Shown here piece after piece: positions 1 through 6,962 of a stretch of DNA of 64,000 nucleotides. Where the stretch lies: NCBI RefSeq assembly GCF_015350805.1, contig NZ_JADKSG010000002.1, positions 62,001 through 126,000 on the forward strand, in the 5' to 3' direction. This DNA is from Herbiconiux sp. VKM Ac-1786 (GTDB lineage Bacteria; Actinomycetota; Actinomycetes; Actinomycetales; Microbacteriaceae). The stretch's first letter is position 1; each line of letters starts with the position of its first letter. Below the pieces are notes generated by a model. That model did no database searches, was not told where the DNA came from, and saw only the letters and a program-made list of their open reading frames with translations. Both the position numbers and the translations under genes were made by a program.

Positions 1-468
1 GGGGTCGAGCTGACCCCGCGCGTCGACGAACGGCTGCGCGACCGGGAGCTCGGGATCCTCGACCGGCTGACGGCGGTCGGCGTCGAGGCCCGGTTCCCCG
101 CCGAGGCGGAGCGGCGCCGGTGGCTCGGCAAGTTCTACTACCGACCGCCGGGCGGCGAGTCCTGGGCCGACGTGGCGCTGCGCATCCGCTCGTTCCTGAG
201 GGACGTGGACGACGTCGACGACGAGGGCACCGCGCTGGTGGCCGCGCACGACGCCGTCGTCATGCTGTTCCTCTACGTCTGCGGCGAGATGGGCGAGGAG
301 GAGATCCTCGACTTCGCGCACGGCCACACTGTCACGAATGCCTCCGTGACCCGGCTGGTGCGCCCCTCGGGGCAGGGCCGGTGGCGGGTCGCGACGTTCG
401 CCGAGCACGAGCACCTCGACGCCCTGGCGGCGCCGACCGAGCATCCGGGAGACACCGATGAGCAGTGA
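1..468 (+). CDS. Histidine phosphatase family protein, C-terminal part (cut by window edge)
   Basis: The frame is open from base 1 and stops at TGA 466-468, leaving the last 155 residues; the start and the first catalytic RHG motif lie outside the window. The visible part resembles the C-terminal half of the phosphoglycerate-mutase-like histidine phosphatases: ELTPRVDERLRDRELGILD at the left edge, PPGGESWADVALRIRSFL after it, and AAHDAVVMLFLY, where the second catalytic His of the family sits. Members dephosphorylate sugars, nucleotides or proteins; the substrate cannot be told here. It overlaps nnrD by 11 bases, so the two are probably co-transcribed. Confidence 0.8.
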   Translation, partial: GVELTPRVDERLRDRELGILDRLTAVGVEARFPAEAERRRWLGKFYYRPPGGESWADVALRIRSFLRDVDDVDDEGTALVAAHDAVVMLFLYVCGEMGEEEILDFAHGHTVTNASVTRLVRPSGQGRWRVATFAEHEHLDALAAPTEHPGDTDEQ

Positions 469-1390
469 CCAGAGCGATTCGACGACGGCCGAGACCACGG
501 CTCAGGATGCGCGGCCGCCCGTCGTCGTCACCCCGGCCGTGCTTCGTGAGTGGCCGCTGCCCGGCCCTGGCGCGTCGAAGTACGACCGGGGCCAGGTGCT
601 CGTCGTGGGTGGCGACCGCCGCTCGCCCGGAGCCGCGATGCTCGCCGCCGAGGCCACCCTGCGGGTCGGCGCGGGGCGGTTGACCATGGCGCTCGCCGAG
701 AGCGTCGCGCTGACGGCCGCCGTCGCGCTGCCCGAGTCGGGCGTCGTGCCCCTGCCCGAGCGCTCGGGGCACATCGACGGCGCCTCCCTCGACGAGGCCG
801 CCGACGACCTCGGCTCGGCCGATGCCGTGCTGATCGGGCCCGGTCTCGATGACGCCGATGAAGCCACGCGGATGCTCGACCGTCTGCCCGGGCTCGTCGG
901 GGAGTCGACCGTGGTGCTCCTGGACGCCTACGCGCTCGGCGTGCTGCCCGACTCGTCGGCGCGCCAGGCGCTCGCCGGCCGCCTGGTGCTGACGCCGAAC
1001 GTGGGCGAGGCCGGACGGCTGCTCGCGGCGACCGACGACGCCGAGCTCGCCGAGGGAGACGACCCCGACCTCGGCGAGGTCGCCCGCGCGGTCGCCCGGG
1101 AGTACGGCGCCGTCGTGTCGTGCCAGAACCGCATCGCCCACCCCGACGGCCGCCTCTGGATCGTCGGTACCGGACACGGCGGGCTCGGCACCTCCGGCAG
1201 CGGCGACGTGCTCGCCGGGGCGATCACCGGGCTCTGCGCCCGGGGCGCCTCGCTCGAGCAGGCGGCCGTCTGGGCGACGCACGCCCACGCGGCGGCGGGG
1301 GACCGGCTGGCGGTGCGGGTGGGGCCGCTGGGGTTCCTGGCGAGCGAGCTGCTCTCCGAGCTGCCGCGGGTGCTGGTCGAGGTCGGCTGA
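458..1390 (+). CDS. nnrD: ADP-dependent NAD(P)H-hydrate dehydratase
   Basis: A 310-residue ribokinase-fold enzyme that dehydrates S-NADHX/S-NADPHX back to NAD(P)H at the expense of ADP, a metabolite-repair step. Supporting motifs are KYDRGQVLVVGGDRRSPGAA near residue 40, VLIGPGLDD near 130, LTPNVGEAGRL near 180 and the nucleotide-site loop GTSGSGDVLAGAITGL near 245. An Ala/Thr/Asp-rich leader of about 25 residues precedes the domain. The partner epimerase NnrE lies apart at 4205-4924 on the other strand, not fused as in many bacteria. The start ATG overlaps the end of the upstream phosphatase gene. Confidence 0.93.
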   Translation: MSSDQSDSTTAETTAQDARPPVVVTPAVLREWPLPGPGASKYDRGQVLVVGGDRRSPGAAMLAAEATLRVGAGRLTMALAESVALTAAVALPESGVVPLPERSGHIDGASLDEAADDLGSADAVLIGPGLDDADEATRMLDRLPGLVGESTVVLLDAYALGVLPDSSARQALAGRLVLTPNVGEAGRLLAATDDAELAEGDDPDLGEVARAVAREYGAVVSCQNRIAHPDGRLWIVGTGHGGLGTSGSGDVLAGAITGLCARGASLEQAAVWATHAHAAAGDRLAVRVGPLGFLASELLSELPRVLVEVG

Positions 1391-1431
1391 ACGGAGCCGG
1401 CCGGCCTCGCGGCGCCGCGCCGCGGCTTCGC

Positions 1432-2097
1432 TCAGTGGGACCGGTGCAGCGCGATCAGCTGCTCGGCCGAGTGGGCGAGGTGCTCGCGCACGGCGGGTTC
1501 GCCGCGCATCCGGATGCCCTCGAGCAGCCGATCATGCTGCTCGACCATCTCGTCGGCCGGGAGCAGGGGCCGCAGCTGGTTCAGGAAGAGCAGCAGCTCG
1601 CTCTCGAGCTGGGCGTGCGCCTCGGTGATGCGGGGGCTGCCGGCCGAGGCCACGAGCGCGTGGTGCAGGGCGGCGTGGGCGCTCTCGATGGCTCGGTGGT
1701 CGTCGGGGTGCCGCTCGCAGAGCTCGCGGAGCGCGGTGTTCGCGGCCACCAGTTCGGCCGGCAGGGGGAGCGGTGCTCCGACGGGTGTCCCGGTGCGCCG
1801 CCGCAGCAGGGCGACCGCCTCGCCCTCGAGAGCGGAGCGGTACTCCATCAGCGCGCGCACGTCGTCGTCGGAGAAGTCGCGCACGCGGGCACCCTTGTAG
1901 GGCTCGAACGTGACGAGGCGCTGCGCCGCGAGCAGCTGCAGGGCCGCGCGCACGGTGTGCCGGTTGACGCCGTGCTCGGCCGAGAGCGTCTCCTCGCGGA
2001 GGGCCTGGCCCGGGGCGAGCCGGGCGTCGAGGATGAGCTCGCGTAGCGCGCCGGCTACGGTCTGCACCGCGGTCGACGGGGAGGCGGAGGCGGGCAC
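1432..2097 (-). CDS. GntR family transcriptional regulator (FCD/FadR-like)
   Basis: A 221-residue repressor-type protein. The N-terminal winged helix (about residues 10-75; LREETLSAEHGVNRHTVRAA includes the recognition helix) is followed by an all-helical FCD-like effector domain with the usual spread of His/Asp/Glu residues (RSALEGEAVALLRR, HAALHHALVASAGSPRI, EMVEQHDRLLEGI). The start is GTG at 2097, 56 bases from the divergently transcribed transporter gene, which makes that gene and the regulator itself the likely targets. The effector is unknown. Confidence 0.88.
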   Translation of the reverse strand: MPASASPSTAVQTVAGALRELILDARLAPGQALREETLSAEHGVNRHTVRAALQLLAAQRLVTFEPYKGARVRDFSDDDVRALMEYRSALEGEAVALLRRRTGTPVGAPLPLPAELVAANTALRELCERHPDDHRAIESAHAALHHALVASAGSPRITEAHAQLESELLLFLNQLRPLLPADEMVEQHDRLLEGIRMRGEPAVREHLAHSAEQLIALHRSH

Positions 2098-2153
2098 GCT
2101 CCCGAGGCTAGCGCGAGCGGGCGCGCGGCGGGCGTTCGTGGGAAGGTGAATCC

Positions 2154-3386
2154 ATGCCGACCGACGACTCCGCCCTCGCCCGCCCGAATCCGCCGGGCAG
2201 CGCGAGCCCCACGCCCACCGACCTCGGGCCCACCGACCCCGGGCACACCGACCCCGCGTCGCGCCCGAGCCTGCGCTCGATGCTGACCGACAAGTTCGGC
2301 CAGCTCGCGCTGCGGAGCCTGCAGATCATCGTGGTGCTGATCCTCGCCACCGTGGTGGTGTTCGCGCTGGTGCAGCTGAAGCTCGTGGTCATCCCGCTGC
2401 TGATCGCGATCATCCTCGCCGCGGCGGTGAGCCCCGTGCTGCGCTGGCTGAAGCACCACGGCTTCTCGGCGATGATGGCGACCTGGGTCACGCTGGTCGC
2501 GGCGATCCTGGTGTTCGGCGGGCTGATCACGCTGATCGTCTTCGCCGTGCGCGGGCAGTGGGACGAGCTCGGCAAGCGCGCCTCGGAGGGCGTGGACAAC
2601 CTGCAGGGCTTCGTCAGGAACCTGCCCTTCGACATCGACCAGTCGCAGATCGAGGACGCGAAGAACTCGGCCCTCGACTTCCTCACCAGCAGCCAGTTCG
2701 GCTCGGGGGCGCTCGCCGGGGTCTCGGCGGCCGGCGAGGTCATCACCGGAGCGGTGCTGGCGATCGTCATCCTGTTCTTCTTCATGAAGGACGGGCCGCA
2801 GATCTGGGCCTTCCTGCTGAAGCCGTCCAAGGGCTACCGGCACGAGCGCGGGGAGCGCATCGGCCACACCGCGGTGCGCACCCTCGGCGGGTACATCCGC
2901 GGCACGGCCGTCGTCGCGCTCGTCGACTCGGTCGCGATCGGCGTGGGCGTCGCGATCGTCGGCGTGCCGCTGGCTCTGCCGCTCGCGATCATCGTCTTCG
3001 TCGGAGCCTTCATCCCGCTGATCGGTGCGACGCTGGCCGGCGTGCTGGCGGCGCTGGTGGCGCTCGTCGCCAACGGCCCGGTGGCCGCGCTCGTCGTCGT
3101 GGGCATCGTGATCGCCGTGAACCAGCTCGAGGGCAACTTCCTGCAGCCGGTCGTCATGGCGCAGTCGCTGAAGCTGCACCCCCTGGTCATCCTGGTGGCC
3201 CTGACCGCGGGCACCATCCTCGGCGGCATCGTCGGGGCCGTGCTGTCCGTGCCGATCGCGGCGGTCGGCTGGGCGATCATCAAGGTCTGGAACGGGCCGG
3301 CTCCCGAGCCCGAGCCGCACCCGAAGCGCAGGAAGAAGAACCGGGCGCCGAAGGCCGAGCCGCCGACGACGGAGGCCGTGGCGTAG
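2154..3386 (+). CDS. AI-2E family transporter (PerM/YdiK type)
   Basis: A 410-residue polytopic membrane protein. A hydrophilic 40-residue N-terminus precedes paired helices (residues about 58-85 and 103-130), a soluble segment rich in Asp/Glu/Gln (QWDELGKRASEGVDNLQGF), and a C-terminal group of helices with the conserved LEGNFLQPVVMAQSLKLHPL stretch typical of the family. The tail is basic (KRRKKNRAPK). Family members export small molecules or ions; the name does not prove autoinducer-2 transport. The gene is divergent from a GntR regulator and ends at a strong bidirectional hairpin. Confidence 0.9.
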   Translation: MPTDDSALARPNPPGSASPTPTDLGPTDPGHTDPASRPSLRSMLTDKFGQLALRSLQIIVVLILATVVVFALVQLKLVVIPLLIAIILAAAVSPVLRWLKHHGFSAMMATWVTLVAAILVFGGLITLIVFAVRGQWDELGKRASEGVDNLQGFVRNLPFDIDQSQIEDAKNSALDFLTSSQFGSGALAGVSAAGEVITGAVLAIVILFFFMKDGPQIWAFLLKPSKGYRHERGERIGHTAVRTLGGYIRGTAVVALVDSVAIGVGVAIVGVPLALPLAIIVFVGAFIPLIGATLAGVLAALVALVANGPVAALVVVGIVIAVNQLEGNFLQPVVMAQSLKLHPLVILVALTAGTILGGIVGAVLSVPIAAVGWAIIKVWNGPAPEPEPHPKRRKKNRAPKAEPPTTEAVA

Positions 3387-3405
3387 CGCCGTCGTCGCGC
3401 ACGAG

Positions 3406-3446
3406 AGAACGCCCGGCCCCGCGTGTCAGCGGAGGCCGGGCGTTCT
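3406..3446. terminator. Bidirectional hairpin terminator between convergent genes
   Basis: Perfect 13-bp stem: AGAACGCCCGGCC at 3406-3418 and its complement at 3434-3446, with a 15-base loop. It lies between the stop of the AI-2E transporter (+) and the stop of the DUF3618 gene (-). There is no long T run, as is usual in high-GC actinobacteria. Confidence 0.75.
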
Positions 3447-3458
3447 GTTCTCGGGCCC

Positions 3459-3857
3459 CTACTTCTTGACGATCGCCCGAACCAGCAGGCCGATGCCGGT
3501 TCCGACGGCGGCGACCACGACGGCCGCGGTCACGGTGGTCTTCTTGTGGGTGACCACGGCCTTCTTCGGGTCGGCCTTGAAGTCGTCGACGATCACCTCG
3601 GCGCGCGCCGGAACGTCGAGCCGGTGCTCGATCTCGTCGACCAGCCCGGCCAGCTGCGCCCGGGTCGCGGCGATGTCGGCCTGCAGCTCGGCCCGGCTGC
3701 GCTGGGGCGCCTCGGCCTTCGCGTCACCGTCGGCGTCGGCCGGGCCGGCGTCGGAGTGGTCGTGCGGCCGCATGGTGCGGGCGGTCGCGACACCGCGGGC
3801 CACCTCGGAGATGGCCTTGGGCACCGACAGCTCGTCGCTCGACTTCTTCTTCGCCAT
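3459..3857 (-). CDS. DUF3618 domain-containing protein
   Basis: A 132-residue protein. The segment RSRAELQADIAATRAQLAGL (about residues 54-73) followed by VDEIEHRLDVPARA matches the DUF3618 amphipathic-helix motif, and the C-terminus carries one membrane helix (TAAVVVAAVGTGIGLLVRAI) ending in KK. It is thus probably a small membrane-tethered protein. It follows a 73-residue YtxH-like gene by 20 bases on the same strand; such pairs occur together in actinobacteria and are often linked to envelope or stress functions. The exact role is unknown. Confidence 0.85.
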   Translation of the reverse strand: MAKKKSSDELSVPKAISEVARGVATARTMRPHDHSDAGPADADGDAKAEAPQRSRAELQADIAATRAQLAGLVDEIEHRLDVPARAEVIVDDFKADPKKAVVTHKKTTVTAAVVVAAVGTGIGLLVRAIVKK

Positions 3858-3877
3858 GGAGGGTCCTTCCCGGGAGG

Positions 3878-4099
3878 TCAGTGCGAGCGTACCTTGCCGA
3901 TGAGGTCGCCCGCCTTGTCGGCGGCCTTGCCCGCGACCTGCTCGACGGCGTCGCCGGCGCTCTGCACGGCCGACTGCACGTGGTCGTCGTGCCAGAGCTG
4001 CTGGGCCTTGTCGCGGATCTGCTCGTAGCGGCGGCGTCCGGCGCGGGCGCCGACCACGTAGCCGGCGGCGAAGGCGACGATGACGAGGATCTTCTTCAT
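3878..4099 (-). CDS. Small membrane-anchored helical protein (YtxH-like)
   Basis: A 73-residue protein beginning MKKILVIVAFAAGYVVGARA, a single N-terminal membrane segment with a glycine-zipper-like GYVVGARAGRRRYEQI, then an amphipathic helix rich in Ala/Gln/Asp with repeated AVQSAGDAVEQVAGKAADKA text. This is the layout of YtxH/DUF-type stress-associated small membrane proteins. It is upstream of and likely co-transcribed with the DUF3618 gene. No enzymatic motif is seen. Confidence 0.75.
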   Translation of the reverse strand: MKKILVIVAFAAGYVVGARAGRRRYEQIRDKAQQLWHDDHVQSAVQSAGDAVEQVAGKAADKAGDLIGKVRSH

Positions 4100-4204
4100 G
4101 AGTGCTGTCCGTTCAGTTCGCGGATGCGGTGCGAGACCGCCCTTCCCCCCATCGTTCTCCGGTCGGCGGCATCCGCAAAGGGCTCCCGGCGCTTTCCCCG
4201 GGGT

Positions 4205-4924
4205 TCACGGCACGACGATCGCGGGCTCGGTCGCCGCCAGCTCGGCCTCGATGCCGATCTCGGCCAGCACGACCTCGCCGGCCAGCTGCGCGCCCGGCCC
4301 CTGGAGCAGCCCCGCCTTGATGCCGCCGAAGGTCACCGTGACGTCGGCGGGCAGCACGACCTCGTCGGCGACCGCGCCGGTGTCGGGGTCGACGCCGCTC
4401 GGCAGATCGACGGCCACGATCAGCGGTGCGCCGTCGCCCGCGGCGATCCGGTTCAGGATGCCCGCCACCACCTCACGCGCCGCCCCTCGCAGCGCCGGTG
4501 CCGCCGCCGTGCCGGTGCCGAGGATCCCGTCGACGACGACGTCGCCCTGCACCGCGACCCGCGCGGCCTCCGTCTCCTCGCGCGACCGCACCCCGACGCC
4601 CGCGGCCTCCGCCGCGGCGCGGCCGCCCTCGTGCACCCGCGTCCCCACCCGGATCGCCTCCACCACGATCCCCGTCCCGCCCGCGGCCCCCGTCCCGCCC
4701 GCCAGCTCGGCCCCCGCGAACAACGCGTCACCCCCGTTCGACCCCGAGCCGACGAGCAGCACGACCCGCCACGGCCGTCCGCCGGGCGGAGGCGGGAGCG
4801 CGCCGAGCTGCTCGACGATCTCCTGCGCCAGCGCGTGCGAGGCGCGCTCCATCAGCGGCTCGCCCGCCTCGAGGTGCGGGCGCTCGGCGTCGCGGACGGC
4901 CTGGGCGGTGTAGCCGGTTCTCAT
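4205..4924 (-). CDS. nnrE: NAD(P)H-hydrate epimerase
   Basis: A 239-residue YjeF N-domain protein that interconverts R- and S-NAD(P)HX so that NnrD can repair both. Evidence: TAQAVRDAERPHLEAGEPLM at the N-terminus, VVLLVGSGSNGGDALFAGAE around residue 50 (family GxGNNGGDG loop, here GSNGGDA), VVDGILGTG around 125, and VAVDLPSGVDPDTGAV with TVTFGGIKAGLLQGPGA near 170-205. I start it at ATG 4924, where homology begins, although the frame stays open upstream. It is monocistronic and convergent with nothing obvious downstream except the small-protein operon. Confidence 0.9.
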   Translation of the reverse strand: MRTGYTAQAVRDAERPHLEAGEPLMERASHALAQEIVEQLGALPPPPGGRPWRVVLLVGSGSNGGDALFAGAELAGGTGAAGGTGIVVEAIRVGTRVHEGGRAAAEAAGVGVRSREETEAARVAVQGDVVVDGILGTGTAAAPALRGAAREVVAGILNRIAAGDGAPLIVAVDLPSGVDPDTGAVADEVVLPADVTVTFGGIKAGLLQGPGAQLAGEVVLAEIGIEAELAATEPAIVVP

Positions 4925-5008
4925 GCGATCATCCTCGGCCGTGCATCCGTCGCCCGCAATCACGCCGGGAGCGGGGAGCAGGACCCGACCCGGCGTACGG
5001 TCGTCGGC

Positions 5009-5470
5009 GTGCAGACCTTCTTGCCCTATCCCGACTTCCGCGCCAGCGCCCGCGCGCTCGACCGGGCCCGCCTCGGCAAGCAGCGCGTCGAGGCGCTGCA
5101 GGTGCTGCGGGCGGTGACGATCCCGACCTACGGCTGGCGCAACCACCCGGCCGCGAGGATGTGGCGCGGCTACCTGCCGGCGCTGACGAAGTACGCCCTC
5201 GAGGTCACCGACGAGTGGATCGAGCAGGGCCACGCCGACACCGTGCGCCCGCAGGTGCTCGCCTTCGCGCCCGGGGTGGACGCCCTGCCGCAGAGCGCCC
5301 TCGTGCTGCCACCGTGGATCGGTGACGAGGCCTTCCACCTCAGTCACCGCTCGAACCTGGTGCGCAAGGATCCCGAGTTCTACGGCGAGCTGTTCCCCGG
5401 CGTCCCGGCCGATCTGCCGTACGTCTGGCGCGGAGAGACCGACCCGGAGGCATTCGAAAGCGCCCCATAG
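5009..5470 (+). CDS. MSMEG_6728 family protein (pyrimidine-dimer-glycosylase-like fold)
   Basis: A 153-residue protein starting at GTG 5009 (VQTFLPYPDF...). The text FRASARALDRARLGKQRVEA, then TIPTYGWRNHPAARMWRGY and LPPWIGDEAFHLSHRSNLVR is characteristic of a small actinobacterial family related to the endonuclease V/pyrimidine dimer DNA glycosylase domain. In this family a conserved RLGKQR element and a His/Arg-rich SHRSNL element are retained; biochemical function is not established. The start is set by the family N-terminus. It is divergent from nnrE with an 84-base gap. Confidence 0.8.
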   Translation: MQTFLPYPDFRASARALDRARLGKQRVEALQVLRAVTIPTYGWRNHPAARMWRGYLPALTKYALEVTDEWIEQGHADTVRPQVLAFAPGVDALPQSALVLPPWIGDEAFHLSHRSNLVRKDPEFYGELFPGVPADLPYVWRGETDPEAFESAP

Positions 5471-5546
5471 GGCCGTCATAGGAGGCGCATAGCCGAAGCG
5501 GCATGAATAGGGACATCCGTTCACGTCCCGTTCACTGGAGCCCCTC

Positions 5547-6146
5547 ATGACCTATGCCGTCCTCGTCGCCCTCGACCTCCTGATGGTCGGGATCCTGACC
5601 TTCGGCCTCTACTTCCGCCGCCACCACCGCCGCGACCTCGTGGTCGCCTTCCTCGGCGTCAACGTCGGCGTGCTGGCCGTCTCGATGGTGCTCGGCTCGA
5701 GCACGATCGGCGCCGGCCTCGGGCTCGGACTCTTCGGGGTGCTGAGCATCATCCGCCTGCGCAGCGACGAGATCGCCCAGCACGAGGTCGCCTACTACTT
5801 CTCGGCCCTCGCCCTGGGCCTCCTCGCCGGTCTCGGCAGCACGCTGAGCGTGCTCTCGATCAGCCTGATGGTGCTCATCCTCGCCGTGATGTTCGTCGGC
5901 GACAGCCGCCGACTGTTCCCGCGGCACCGCCAGCAGAGCATCGTGCTCGACCGCGCCTTCACCGACGAGCCGGCGCTCACCGCGCACCTCGAGCAGCTGC
6001 TCGGCGGGCGGGTGAAGCAGGTGCAGGTGAAGAGCCTCGACCTGGTGAACGACACGACCGTGGTCGACGTGCGGTACACGGTTCCGGATGCGCGAGCCGC
6101 CGCCCCGGCCGTCGAATCCGTCCTGGCCTCGGCGGTGGGGCGATGA
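5547..6146 (+). CDS. DUF4956 domain-containing membrane protein
   Basis: A 199-residue protein with four predicted membrane helices (about residues 3-22, 28-46, 49-66/85-98, 100-118) and a soluble C-terminal domain of about 80 residues. The signature GLGLFGVLSIIRLRSDEI followed by HEVAYYFSALALG identifies DUF4956. It overlaps the next gene by 4 bases (ATGA) and belongs to a DUF4956 / VTC domain / secreted beta-helix operon; in other bacteria the same neighbours occur with CotH-type proteins. A membrane role in surface polymer assembly is plausible but unproven. Confidence 0.9.
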   Translation: MTYAVLVALDLLMVGILTFGLYFRRHHRRDLVVAFLGVNVGVLAVSMVLGSSTIGAGLGLGLFGVLSIIRLRSDEIAQHEVAYYFSALALGLLAGLGSTLSVLSISLMVLILAVMFVGDSRRLFPRHRQQSIVLDRAFTDEPALTAHLEQLLGGRVKQVQVKSLDLVNDTTVVDVRYTVPDARAAAPAVESVLASAVGR

Positions 6147-6928
6147 GCTTCGGCGCCTTCGAGCCCATCTCGCTCGAGGAGCTGACCGCCCGGGCCGCGC
6201 TGCAGACGCGGGTCGACCGCAAGTACGTCGTGCCGGTGGGGGAGCTGCCGGGCATCCTGAGTCAGCTGGGTGCCGAGACGCGGGTACTGGACATGGGCGG
6301 GGTGCGCGCCTTCCGCTACGAGTCGGTCTACTTCGACACCCCCGAGCTGACGAGCTACCGGATGGCGGCGCACGCCCGCCGCCGCCGCTTCAAGATGCGC
6401 ACCCGCGCCTATGTCGACGCGGCCACCGCCTACCTCGAGGTGAAGACGCGCGGGGCCCGCTCGGCCACCGTCAAGGAGCGGCTCGAGTACGCCTTCGACG
6501 AGCGGTCGGAGCTGAACGACGACGGCCTCGTCTACGCCCACGACACCCTCGACGGGGCCGGCTTCGACCTCGAGCCCGAGCGGCTGCGGCGCACGGTGGT
6601 GACCCGGTACCGGCGGGCGACGCTGTTCGTGCCGGGGGACGGGCGGGACGCGCATCCGGAGAGCCGCGCCACCGTCGACACGCAGCTCGCCTGGGAGCTC
6701 GACCCCGCGGTCACCGGGCGCGGCCGCCGGGTCGAGACGCCCGGCATCGCGATCGTCGAGACGAAGTCGGGGTCGCGGCCCTCTGGCGTGGACCGGGTGC
6801 TCTGGGCGCACGGGCACCGTCCGTCGACCATCTCGAAGTACGGCACCGGGCTCGCCGCCCTCGTGCCGGGGCTGCCCGCCAACAAGTGGTCGCGGGTGCT
6901 CCGCCGCCACTTCCTCCCCGCCGCCTGA
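6143..6928 (+). CDS. VTC (polyphosphate polymerase) domain-containing protein
   Basis: A 261-residue cytosolic protein of the triphosphate-tunnel VTC superfamily. Basic and acidic tunnel residues are visible in order: LQTRVDRKYVVP (about residue 17-28), RYESVYFDTPELTSYR (52-67), RRRRFKMRTRAYVD (74-87), AYLEVKTR (91-98), TVKERLEYAF (104-113), VVTRYRRATLF (150-160) and IAIVETKSGSRPSG (199-212). Eukaryotic Vtc4 makes polyphosphate from ATP. Bacterial stand-alone versions have unproven chemistry. Its position between DUF4956 and an exported beta-helix protein suggests a surface- or polymer-related role. Confidence 0.9.
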   Translation: MSFGAFEPISLEELTARAALQTRVDRKYVVPVGELPGILSQLGAETRVLDMGGVRAFRYESVYFDTPELTSYRMAAHARRRRFKMRTRAYVDAATAYLEVKTRGARSATVKERLEYAFDERSELNDDGLVYAHDTLDGAGFDLEPERLRRTVVTRYRRATLFVPGDGRDAHPESRATVDTQLAWELDPAVTGRGRRVETPGIAIVETKSGSRPSGVDRVLWAHGHRPSTISKYGTGLAALVPGLPANKWSRVLRRHFLPAA

Positions 6929-6962
6929 CGCGGCCCACGACCATCCGATCGAGGAGATCACC

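Noticed and set aside
332-5548. Long antisense reading frames (such as 332-1288 on the minus strand and extended frames upstream of nnrE and the MSMEG_6728 gene)
   Set aside because: They are composition shadows of high-GC genes, rich in Arg/Pro/Ala/Gly without domains.
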